A stretch of DNA of 31,515 nucleotides. Source: Thiodiazotropha sp050305975 (GTDB lineage Bacteria; Pseudomonadota; Gammaproteobacteria; Chromatiales; Chromatiaceae). Made by a program: the position numbers and the translations under genes. The notes beneath the pieces are model-generated. The model was given only the letters and a program-made list of their open reading frames with translations, was not told the DNA's origin and searched no databases. This document shows, piece by piece, positions 23,925 through 31,515 of the stretch (positions are counted from its first letter, which is position 1; each line of letters begins with the position of its first letter). The stretch covers positions 1-31,515 of the forward strand of contig JBNLGI010000226.1 in assembly GCA_050305975.1 (NCBI GenBank). Direction: 5' to 3'.

Positions 23925-24851
23925 ATGCATAGAAGGTCAATTCGCGCTTGTTCATCGCGCCGCAAATTTGATTGGGAGGGTTTGGCCGGGTTTGCAGTTA
24001 TTGTTATAGGTGTGCTGTTTACCTGTTCAGCCGCTGTTTCCGGGCCCGCTATTGGCCAGTTCGAAGTCAAGAATCTCAGTGTCACGCCCGGAGAGATCGA
24101 ATTCCAATCCCAGAATGCACATATGTATGGCAACCCGGAACGTGATGTAAGAAATGTCAGTGGGGAGTTCCAGTACGACGACAACAGTGTAGCGAAACAA
24201 CGCCACGCGCTCGAACTCGAATTCGGTATTGCCAGCCGTCTTAAATCGCGTATCGGTATCGAATACGAGAAAGAGCGTTTGGATGACCCAGACAATCCGG
24301 ATCAGGCGAATGAATTTGGCAGCCTGGAATTGTCTGAAATCGGGGCGGAGGTCGTATGGGTACTTGATCCCGTCAAAGAGAACGATTGGGGTTTTGGTCT
24401 GGTGGCCGAATATGAGCAGCCGCTGGAGGATGACGAGGCACGCTTGTTGGTCGTCGGGCCAATCCTGCAACTCGATAGGGGGAAATGGTGGAGCATCATC
24501 AATCTGTATCTGGTGAAACACCTGGATGGAGCTCGGCCACGTGACGAGAAGGTCGACTTCGCCTATGCGACCCAATTCGGCTATGTCCTGAATCAGGATT
24601 GGCAGCTTGCCTTGGAGGCCTATGGAACGGTGGACCGGATTGGTGATACAGGTACTGCGGGTGAGGAGGCGCAATTGTTCGGCGATCACAATCAACATCG
24701 TCTGGGTCCTGTGTTTTATTACACAGGAGGCCTGGGAGGCGATCCGTCTGACGAAGAATCATCCGTCTCAATCGGTGTGGGATTGTTGGTTGGTATAAAT
24801 GACAACACGCCTGACACCACGCTGAAGTGGTCTGTCGAAGTAGAGTTCTAA
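23925..24851 (+). CDS. Outer-membrane beta-barrel protein, function unknown
   Basis: A 308-residue exported protein. The signal segment is GFAVIVIGVLFTCSAAVSG, near residues 22-40. The remainder alternates polar and hydrophobic residues in ~10-residue strands, such as HALELEFGIASRLKSRIGIE, WGFGLVAEYEQPL and LGPVFYYTGGLGG. It ends WSVEVEF, and a terminal Phe after alternating residues is the usual signal for the BAM machinery. It looks like a small transporter or porin-like barrel of the kind annotated as an uncharacterised outer-membrane protein; the substrate is unknown. The ATG at 23925 has AGGG 8 bases upstream. An ATG 4 bases earlier runs into a stop. The convergent neighbour is the GH13 gene. 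Confidence 0.78.
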   Translation: MHRRSIRACSSRRKFDWEGLAGFAVIVIGVLFTCSAAVSGPAIGQFEVKNLSVTPGEIEFQSQNAHMYGNPERDVRNVSGEFQYDDNSVAKQRHALELEFGIASRLKSRIGIEYEKERLDDPDNPDQANEFGSLELSEIGAEVVWVLDPVKENDWGFGLVAEYEQPLEDDEARLLVVGPILQLDRGKWWSIINLYLVKHLDGARPRDEKVDFAYATQFGYVLNQDWQLALEAYGTVDRIGDTGTAGEEAQLFGDHNQHRLGPVFYYTGGLGGDPSDEESSVSIGVGLLVGINDNTPDTTLKWSVEVEF

Positions 24852-24903
24852 CGCAAAGTATCGGAAGAACTAATACCTGTTTTGCTCACGTCCGGCGGTT
24901 GTC

Positions 24904-24925
24904 CCACGCTGATGTGCAAGCGTGG
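24904..24925. terminator. Weak hairpin between convergent genes
   Basis: CCACGC and GCGTGG form a 6-bp stem with a 10-base loop, 53 bp past the outer-membrane protein stop in the 216-bp convergent gap. There is no U-run, so termination is only a possibility. Confidence 0.3.
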
Positions 24926-25067
24926 CAGTCGTTATAAACCGAAAGATCCATCCTGTATATCGCTCTCATCCGATTCCCACTGCGACATTCTAGCCGATGA
25001 CTTCCGGTATCTTCGTCGAATCTGGATAGTGGATGATATCGGATGCAACAACTGTGCAAGCCCTCTA

Positions 25068-26822
25068 TTAGTCGGGTGCCAGGATGACGCCGGTGCCGGG
25101 ATGCGTGTGATAGTTGTCTCGGGCATGGGGTACATTGTTGAGTCCATGTTCGTTGATCGCTAGCCGCTGGCCATCGACCAGGACCTTCCAGTTACCTTTC
25201 GGCAGGTGAAAATCCGCCCATGCGCTGCTGCCATTCAGCAGTATCACCAATGTCTGTCGGCGCCGCCGCCAAAATAGGGCCCGCTGTGGCGGTCTCAGGA
25301 TGTACCCGATGGCATTCACGTTGTCATGGTGCGGATAACCCGTTGGATAGATCCAGTCGATATCCCACCGGTCACTGGTCTGGGTATTCTTTCTCAATGG
25401 CCTGGTGTAGTGAAAGTGGGGCAGTCGATTGCGCAACCCGATCAAACGCACGACTGCCTCGACCAGGTCGTGATGCTCGATCAGGTTTCTCCAGTCTAAC
25501 TGGTTCAGATCCGGGCGGTCATAGCTGTTGTGGTGACCCTGTTTTGAGAACATCATTTCCGTACCTTCGCCGAGCATGGGAATGCCCTGCGAAGTCAACA
25601 CCAGCATTATGCCCAGAAACACCCGTCGGGTGTCGCCATGCATCAGATCCGCCAAGGTCTGGCCATCGTGACTCGACAGATAGTTGATGCTTTGCTGGGG
25701 CCTGAGTGCCCAGCCGCCGTCACTGATGTGACTGCCGGTAATGGCGCACATGAGACGATCACGGTTTTGGAAGTCGCCAAGTCCCTTGATAAACGTCCTG
25801 CCCGGTTCACGGAAATCGTCATTCCAGATAGCCCACCGGGTGGAGGCGAAGTCTCTGCTCATATCGCCTTTTCCCCATTGCATACCACCCAGCGCCCAGG
25901 GTTCGGCTATGAGATAGATACGTCTGGGCAGACGACGATCGATCTCCAGCATCGTTTTCCTGTCGTGCAATGCACCCAGGTCGAAACGAAAGCCGTCAAA
26001 CCGATAGTGTTCCACCAGTTGCTCCAATGTATTCAGAATGGTCTCTCTGATCCTCGGATGCTCGGTCTGGATCGTTGGTCCGCAGCCGGATCCCTGGCAG
26101 AAATCGCCATTGGCATGCCTGCGATACACCACCTCTTCACCCCAGGCCTTCACCAGAAGTTCCCCGCCGTGATTGAACACCACATCGAGTAGCACGGGGA
26201 TGCCGCGGCTGTGCAGGGTATCCACCATTTTCATGACTTCGTGGTCGATATTGTTCGAATCAAGGGCGTAGCTTTCCCTCAGTGCATTGAATGAGGTGGA
26301 GAAGTATCCCCAGTCCTGGCCCAATGTTTCGTTGTGTGCATGCAGTGGCAGAAACTCTATCGCAACCTTGAGGCGCTGAAGATGGTCCAGCACCGTTGGA
26401 GAACAGACCCCGGCGTAGGTGCCACGATGAGTTTCACTTTTGATGTCGGCGCTTTTGTGTCGGCTGAGCGCCGGAAGATGGGTCTCATAAATCACGATCC
26501 GGTGGATTGGGGGGGCACGAAATTTGGTGTGTTTGAATCCACTGTCGAGATGGCTGAAGATTGACACCAGTCCCTGCTTCACGCGTTGCGTACGATGCGC
26601 CAGGGGATCGGCCAGTTGGTAGGTGTCGCCCTTACTGTGAACCTCAAAATGGTAGACTTGGCCGTGCAGTGCGTCTGCTGGTATCTTGACACGCAAGCGC
26701 CAAATACCGTGTGCGCGTTTTTTCATGGGCCAGCGCGCTTGCAGTCCATCGAACACCAGAAAAACCGCGTCCGCGTCAGGTTTATAGAAACTGAAAACCG
26801 GACGCTGCCTGAACTGCATCAT
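25068..26822 (-). CDS. GH13 alpha-glucan debranching-type enzyme (isoamylase/GlgX/pullulanase-like)
   Basis: A 584-residue cytosolic glycosidase (no signal peptide). Residues ~1-95 form a CBM48-like beta domain (ADAVFLVFDGLQARWPMKK, with YHFEVHSKGDTYQLADPLAH). The barrel then has region I DVVFNH, region II GFRFDLGAL with nucleophile D281, region III IAEPW with acid E307, and region IV NYLSSHDGQ with D386, so the triad is complete. The MLGEGTEMMFSKQGHHNSYD segment and overall form resemble GlgX, isoamylase and type I pullulanases that cut alpha-1,6 branches. Trehalose-releasing relatives are possible but less likely. Either of two adjacent ATGs (26822, 26819) could start it; the ribosome site is weak. 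It faces the GH57-glgA-GH57 cluster across 1.2 kb. Confidence 0.88.
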   Translation of the reverse strand: MMQFRQRPVFSFYKPDADAVFLVFDGLQARWPMKKRAHGIWRLRVKIPADALHGQVYHFEVHSKGDTYQLADPLAHRTQRVKQGLVSIFSHLDSGFKHTKFRAPPIHRIVIYETHLPALSRHKSADIKSETHRGTYAGVCSPTVLDHLQRLKVAIEFLPLHAHNETLGQDWGYFSTSFNALRESYALDSNNIDHEVMKMVDTLHSRGIPVLLDVVFNHGGELLVKAWGEEVVYRRHANGDFCQGSGCGPTIQTEHPRIRETILNTLEQLVEHYRFDGFRFDLGALHDRKTMLEIDRRLPRRIYLIAEPWALGGMQWGKGDMSRDFASTRWAIWNDDFREPGRTFIKGLGDFQNRDRLMCAITGSHISDGGWALRPQQSINYLSSHDGQTLADLMHGDTRRVFLGIMLVLTSQGIPMLGEGTEMMFSKQGHHNSYDRPDLNQLDWRNLIEHHDLVEAVVRLIGLRNRLPHFHYTRPLRKNTQTSDRWDIDWIYPTGYPHHDNVNAIGYILRPPQRALFWRRRRQTLVILLNGSSAWADFHLPKGNWKVLVDGQRLAINEHGLNNVPHARDNYHTHPGTGVILAPD

Positions 26823-28031
26823 TGTTGAGATCTCTACTTAGTTGAGAGTCGAGGAAACAATTATAGCCACTGCTGGATTGTCATTCCGCTATCAAATATA
26901 TCGATGATTATTGACTCACGATTGGCGTGCAGGCCGATACAGGACCGATATTCGTCGACATCGGTGATGTTCTTTGGTTTGTTTACCATGTTGTCTTTTG
27001 GTGGACAAAGTGGGACAGGTTCGATTTGTGGCCAAAGCGGGAATTCGGCATTACCTATGGCCCAATCTGGAATTGCCTTGGAGTCGCGATCCTTCGACTG
27101 TCCGTCACCAACGAACTGAACATATTCAAACGTTTTGGGACACCGGGTTGTCGACAAGGGCATGACCCGGCGACATGCTGCAAACGGATTCCGGAGTGAC
27201 AGACCAAGCAGGCGGACTTGTCGCGCATCCCCTGCCGGCAGCCGGGATCACGAGTGAGGTCTCCCTCCTTTGATTTTTCCGTGACTCGAGATGATTCCCG
27301 CCACTCTACGCAGGTTATGGGCTTGACGCCCTGTGCTGAGCACTTCAAGAAGGCATGTGTGATTCGATCGTTAGTGAGAAGGGCGGCGAAGGCTTGCCCC
27401 TGCAGCGTCTATTGATTGGCTTCCGTATCCGCCGTATTCAGGAATTCATGAAACAGCCAGTGGCGGCCACACGGAGGATCAATTTGGGCTCTGTAGTTGA
27501 GAGCCGTGATCGTGATCGCTCATTCCTATTGATCCGCTGAATCTCACGGTTTATTCCCCCTTCCCCCGCGCACCAAAATGCAACAATATTTCAATGCAGT
27601 GACGGGTGACACCCTTTGGTGGGGCGCTGCGTCTGTTGTGATGTTTCATAGCCAAACGTATTTTTTGAATTAAAAGAAAAAAGACAAAATTGCTTCAATG
27701 CAAAGATGAATACCTCAAAATCTCCCTAAATCGAAAGAGATCTTGAGCTGTTCCATTCCTCGTCGTGGGCTTGTAGTCAAAGTGCAATATGGCATGGGCA
27801 TCATTTCTGATTTCATGTCTTAAAATGTGGTGCATCGACTGTCTTGCATGCACGATTTTGGTATCAGGCAGCACCAATTGATTGTCACAGGGTTGCGAAG
27901 CGATGCGCAGTCATGAAATCAGCTGATCGTATTTCAACGAGTTACTGTGTGCCGGCTGGTTCTGGAATGACAATTGCTAAAACAGACCAAAGCGCCTGAA
28001 TAGATTTTGAACGTTCCCGAAGGACGCCTTC
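26823..28031. other. 1.2-kb region without a convincing gene
   Basis: This separates the divergent GH13 and GH57 genes and must contain their promoters. Open frames of 60-100 codons occur on both strands (for example 26861-27163 minus, 26927-27199 plus, 27055-27348 minus, 27355-27540 plus), but they overlap each other, lack ribosome sites and show no motif I know. The part from about 27550 is AT-richer, with a TTCAATGCA direct repeat at 27590-27598 and 27694-27702. A CTGCCGGCAG palindrome is at 27232-27241. It may hold decayed genes or an unannotated RNA. Confidence 0.5.
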
Positions 28032-29216
28032 ATGCATAAGATCCACCATGCCCTGGTCCTCAACCTGCACCAGCCAGCCGGCAATCTGCAGGCACTGCTC
28101 GACAGCGACACCTGGGAGGCTCACGAAATTCTTTATGCCCTTGACCGTATTCCTCGTTCACTGTGGGGCTATGAAGACGTGGCCCGGGTGCACCTCTCCT
28201 TCTCCGGAACCTTGCTGGAGACGCTGGCCGATCCCGCCTTTCAGTCGCGGGTCTACGGTGTTGTCGACTGCGGCTCACTACTCTGGTACTTTCAGAACCA
28301 GGCATTGTTCAGCCTACTCGGCACCGGCCACTACCACCCTGTGCTACCGTTGATTCCCGAGGCCGATCGGGAGGAACATCTGCAGCGCTGGAGAGGCATT
28401 GCTCAACACCTCTTTTGGCGCAGTCACTTCTCCGGATTCTGGCCACCCGAAATGGGTTTCGACATGGCGCTGATCCCGCTGCTCAAGCGACTGGGCTATA
28501 ACTATGTACTGGTCGACAGCGAGCATGTGGAGGCGGTCACGCCGATGACCTGGCAGGAGCTGCGCTACAGACCCCACATCGCGCGTCACGGTGACGATGA
28601 AATCGTCGTAGTGGTGCGTGACCGAGAGCTTTCCGACGCTCAGGAGTCGGGGATGGATCTCGACTGGTTTGAGCACGAGGTAGAGGCACGCACCCGGTGG
28701 TGCGACTTCACTCCACTGGTGACCACCGCCACCGACGGTGACAATGGCGGTTGGTTCCGCAACCCGCAGCCGCAGGCGAACTACTGGGGGCTCTACCGGT
28801 CGCTACTGCAGCGTGCGCGCAGCGGCGAGGGCGCCATCCGGCCCAGCTTCATCGACGACTACCTGGCCCGGTACGGTGCTCATGGCGAGGTTCGGGTCAA
28901 CACCGGCGCCTGGAATACCGGCTGGCACCACGGTCACGGCTTTGTCCAGTGGACCGGCTCGCAGGCGCAGAAGGACGCACTGCAACGGATCTCACTCACC
29001 AGCGGCGCCGTACACGAGACCCGCGAACGGGCTGCCGCACGGATAGCGAGCGACGGCGAACTCGGCCATCAGCTTGAACAGGCTCTGTGGCATCTGTTGC
29101 GCGCCGAGACCAGTTGCAACATTTTCTGGGGGGAAGCCTGGGTGCCGCGTGTACATGCCGATCTCGATATTTGCTGGGATGAACTCAACCGGGTGCGTGC
29201 CCATATGGGCGGTTGA
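28032..29216 (+). CDS. GH57 family glycoside hydrolase / glucan-active enzyme
   Basis: A 394-residue GH57 protein. The N-terminal motif is HALVLNLHQP, matching GH57 region I (HxHQP). The nucleophile region is GFWPPEMGFD with E140. The acid region is TTATDGDNGGWF, with D235 or D237 as general acid. A C-terminal helical part includes TSCNIFWGEAWV. GH57 includes alpha-amylases, 4-alpha-glucanotransferases, amylopullulanases and branching enzymes; the short length without a long C-terminal domain does not settle which. A GAAGGA site precedes the ATG. It is followed by glgA 60 bp downstream and a second GH57, so it most likely remodels alpha-1,4-glucan in the cytosol. Confidence 0.9.
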   Translation: MHKIHHALVLNLHQPAGNLQALLDSDTWEAHEILYALDRIPRSLWGYEDVARVHLSFSGTLLETLADPAFQSRVYGVVDCGSLLWYFQNQALFSLLGTGHYHPVLPLIPEADREEHLQRWRGIAQHLFWRSHFSGFWPPEMGFDMALIPLLKRLGYNYVLVDSEHVEAVTPMTWQELRYRPHIARHGDDEIVVVVRDRELSDAQESGMDLDWFEHEVEARTRWCDFTPLVTTATDGDNGGWFRNPQPQANYWGLYRSLLQRARSGEGAIRPSFIDDYLARYGAHGEVRVNTGAWNTGWHHGHGFVQWTGSQAQKDALQRISLTSGAVHETRERAAARIASDGELGHQLEQALWHLLRAETSCNIFWGEAWVPRVHADLDICWDELNRVRAHMGG

Positions 29217-29276
29217 GCCATCCGGCTCATCGACTCATTACACTTAACCAATAACGACAAAGGCAGGTTTCACAGC

Positions 29277-30749
29277 ATGTATATCGTCATGGTCGCTTCA
29301 GAGTGTGCTCCAGTTGCCAAGGTCGGCGGCTTGGGTGACGTGGTATTCGGATTGAGTCGGGAATTGGAGATACGCGGGAATTCGGTCGAAATCATCCTGC
29401 CTAAATACGACTGCATGCGCTATGACCATATCTGGGGCCTGCAGGTCTCCTATGAGGACCTATGGGTGCCCTGGTTCAATTACCGCATCCGCTGCACCGT
29501 CTGGTTCGGCTTCGTGCACGGACGCAAGTGCTACTTCATCGAGCCCCACTCGGACGATCACTTTTTCGAACGTGGCGGCTACTACGGCTTCCCTGACGAG
29601 CACATGCGCTTCGCCTTCTTCTCCAAGGCCGCGCTGGAGTTCATGTTGCAGTCGGGCAAGCGCCCCGACATTATCCACACACACGACTGGCAGACTGCCC
29701 TGGTGCCGGTACTGCTCTACGAGATCTACCAGCTCGCGGAGATGCAGCACTGCCGCGCCATTCATACCATTCACAACTTCAAGCATCAGGGTATCGCCGG
29801 CGAGAACGTGCTCTGGTTCACAGGGCTTGACCGCCCCGACTACTACTATGACAAGTACCGCATGGGCGACGACTTCAACCCCAGCGCCATCAACTTCACC
29901 AAGGGCGCTCTGCTCTACGCCAACTTCACCACCACGGTGTCGCCACGGCATGCCTGGGAGGCGCGCCATACCGACTGGGGTCACGGCCTGGGCCATGCCC
30001 TGCACGTGCACCAGAGCAAGTTCGGCGGTGTGCTCAACGGCCTCGACTACGCGATGTGGAATCCGCAGACGGACCCCCACATCGCCCGCCACTTCAGCAT
30101 CGAAGACATCGATGGCAAATACGACAATAAGCAGGCCCTGCGGGATCAGCTCTGGATGCATCAGGATTACAAGCCGCTGATCGCCTTCGTCGGCCGTCTC
30201 GACGCCCAGAAGGGGGTGCCGTTGATCCGTCATGCGCTCTACTACGCGCTCTCGCGCGGGGCCCAGTTCGTATTGCTGGGCTCCAGCACCGAACAGGGCA
30301 TCAACGCTGAGTTCTGGGAGATCAAGCACGAACTCGGCCACAGTCCCGACTGTCATCTCGAGATCGGGTACAATGAGGAGATGGCGCACATGATCTACGC
30401 CAGCGCCGACATGCTGGTGGTGCCGAGCATGTTTGAGCCCTGCGGTCTGACCCAGATGATCGCGCTGCGTTACGGCACGGTGCCCATCGTGCGCTCGGTC
30501 GGTGGACTCGCCGACACGGTGTTCGACGTCGACTACTCGGACCGCCCGATGCAGGAACGCAACGGCTACGTCTTCCACCAGTCCGACAACCACGCCATCG
30601 AATCGGCCATGGAACGCGCCATCGGCCTCTGGTTCGACTACCCGGACCGCTTCAGAGAACTGATCGAAAACGGTATGCGCTATGACTATTCATGGAACAT
30701 CCCCGGCCAGAATTACCTGAACATCTACGACTACATCCGCGACAAATAG
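29277..30749 (+). CDS. glgA: Glycogen synthase (GT5)
   Basis: A 490-residue GT-B glucosyltransferase that extends alpha-1,4-glucan from ADP- (or UDP-) glucose. The sugar-nucleotide lysine motif KVGGLGD is at residues 15-21 in the normal N-terminal place. DIIHTHDWQTALVPVLLY, IHTIHNFKHQGIAG and FTTTVSPRHAWEA follow. Then come GVLNGLDYAMWNPQTDP, the acceptor/phosphate loop VGRLDAQKGVPLIRHAL, and the catalytic-Glu region VPSMFEPCGLTQMIALRYGT. The usual STGGL is RSVGGL here. Length is standard. AAAGGCAGG precedes the ATG. It sits between two GH57 genes with gaps of 60 and 16 bp, a layout seen in bacteria that use GH57 enzymes in glycogen metabolism. Confidence 0.95.
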   Translation: MYIVMVASECAPVAKVGGLGDVVFGLSRELEIRGNSVEIILPKYDCMRYDHIWGLQVSYEDLWVPWFNYRIRCTVWFGFVHGRKCYFIEPHSDDHFFERGGYYGFPDEHMRFAFFSKAALEFMLQSGKRPDIIHTHDWQTALVPVLLYEIYQLAEMQHCRAIHTIHNFKHQGIAGENVLWFTGLDRPDYYYDKYRMGDDFNPSAINFTKGALLYANFTTTVSPRHAWEARHTDWGHGLGHALHVHQSKFGGVLNGLDYAMWNPQTDPHIARHFSIEDIDGKYDNKQALRDQLWMHQDYKPLIAFVGRLDAQKGVPLIRHALYYALSRGAQFVLLGSSTEQGINAEFWEIKHELGHSPDCHLEIGYNEEMAHMIYASADMLVVPSMFEPCGLTQMIALRYGTVPIVRSVGGLADTVFDVDYSDRPMQERNGYVFHQSDNHAIESAMERAIGLWFDYPDRFRELIENGMRYDYSWNIPGQNYLNIYDYIRDK

Positions 30750-30765
30750 GGCCAGGAGTAAAGCC

Positions 30766-31515
30766 ATGTCCGATCTGCCTGAATACATCGACGACGTTCC
30801 CAACATTTCCGGCGACGAAGCCCTGATCGAAAGCGCCATCGCGGAAAGCGCCGGTAAACCGGTGTTCCTGCCCGAGAGCCGGATCGACTTCGCGCATGTC
30901 CGCAGCGCCTTCGCCAATGCGCTGCACATGCACCAGCCGCTGATCCCCGCCGGCGGCGACGACCTGCGCACGGCGGCCCTGATCAGCAATCTGCAGTACA
31001 TGATGGAACACCCCGATATCGGCGATAACCACAACGCGTCGGTGTTCAACTGGTGCTATAGGCGCATGGGCGAAATCGTTCCCCAGCTGGTCGGCGAAGG
31101 CAAAGAGCCGCGGGTGATGCTCGAATACTCTGGCACCCTGCTGCACGGTCTGCGCAAGATGGGGCTGAACGAGACCATCGACAGCCTCAAGACCATCACC
31201 TGCAACCCGGATTACCGCCGTTGCGTGGAGTGGCTGGGCGCGCCCTGGGGACATGCGGTGGCGCCTTCCACGCCAGTGCAGGACTTTCGCCTGCACGTGC
31301 GCGCCTGGCAGCACCACTTCGCCGCCATCTTCGGCACCGAAGCGCTGGCCCGGGTGCGCGGCTTCTCGCCGTCCGAGATGGCCCTGCCCAACCACCCGGA
31401 CATCGCCTACGAGTTCGTCAAGACGCTGAAGGATTGCGGCTACCAGTGGGTGCTGGTGCAGGAACACACGGTGGAGCACCCGCAGGACGGCTGGAGCCCG
31501 CGCCAGCCCCATCTG
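30766..31515 (+). CDS. Second GH57 glycoside hydrolase (3' part outside window)
   Basis: The first 250 residues of a GH57 protein. It begins MSDLPEYIDDVPNISGDEAL. Around residue 50, HVRSAFANALHMHQPLIPAG carries the GH57 HMHQP motif. SVFNWCYRRMGEIVPQLV follows, and the nucleophile region GFSPSEMALPNHP has E204. The last visible residues include YQWVLVQEHTVEHPQDGW. It is a different subtype from the upstream GH57 (long N-terminus, SPSEMAL instead of WPPEMGF), probably longer. GGAG precedes the ATG, 16 bp after the glgA stop, so it is co-transcribed with glgA. Exact activity cannot be read from this part. Confidence 0.9.
   Translation, partial: MSDLPEYIDDVPNISGDEALIESAIAESAGKPVFLPESRIDFAHVRSAFANALHMHQPLIPAGGDDLRTAALISNLQYMMEHPDIGDNHNASVFNWCYRRMGEIVPQLVGEGKEPRVMLEYSGTLLHGLRKMGLNETIDSLKTITCNPDYRRCVEWLGAPWGHAVAPSTPVQDFRLHVRAWQHHFAAIFGTEALARVRGFSPSEMALPNHPDIAYEFVKTLKDCGYQWVLVQEHTVEHPQDGWSPRQPHL

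Noticed and set aside
27055..27348. Cys-rich 97-codon minus frame as a possible gene
   Set aside because: It overlaps several other frames, has no ribosome site and no recognisable cysteine spacing.

Overview
The window looks like a chromosomal piece of a moderately GC-rich gammaproteobacterium. The evidence is a gshB gene beside a Pil/Chp twitching chemosensory operon, a ZapE-type ATPase, an NfeD/SPFH pair, and an outer-membrane protein ending in phenylalanine. A periplasmic rhodanese with a Cys-rich lead-in would suit a sulfur-oxidising lineage, but that is inference. I saw no rRNA, tRNA, CRISPR array, transposase or phage gene.

Layout. (1) 1-952 is the 5' part of gshB on the minus strand, preceded by a possible 29-codon upstream ORF that overlaps its start. 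(2) 1309-2480 holds two exported proteins: a small unknown and a rhodanese. (3) 2524-13708 is a compact chemosensory operon, pilG-pilH-pilI-pilJ-pilL(chpA)-chpC. Its hub is a 2362-residue kinase with five phosphorylatable HPt domains, three degenerate ones, an ATPase, a CheW domain and a receiver domain. No methyltransferase or methylesterase gene lies in it. (4) 13870-17200 holds nfeD, an SPFH/stomatin gene, a 173-bp palindromic MITE-like element whose right end overlaps the start of an M23 peptidase, and zapE. (5) 17236-23411 is a minus-strand stretch: an old yellow enzyme, rtcB, archease and a YbaK-domain protein (the last three closely spaced), an alpha/beta hydrolase, a small secreted protein, a PhnA zinc ribbon and a PEBP-family protein. 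(6) 23925-24851 encodes an outer-membrane beta-barrel candidate. (7) 25068 to the right edge is an alpha-glucan region: a GH13 debranching-type enzyme (minus), about 1.2 kb with no convincing gene, then GH57, glgA and a second GH57 cut by the window edge.

How the parts fit. The Pil/Chp proteins should form one phosphorelay controlling type IV pili: PilJ senses, PilI and ChpC couple, PilL autophosphorylates, and PilG/PilH receive. The glucan genes probably build and remodel storage glycogen. The archease-RtcB pair is an RNA ligation/repair module, here with a YbaK-type tRNA-editing homologue. The points most worth a second look are the MITE-like element at a gene start, the three-gene RNA repair/editing cluster, the tandem HPt array, the CPPFC rhodanese with its small partner, and the GH57-GlgA-GH57 cluster.
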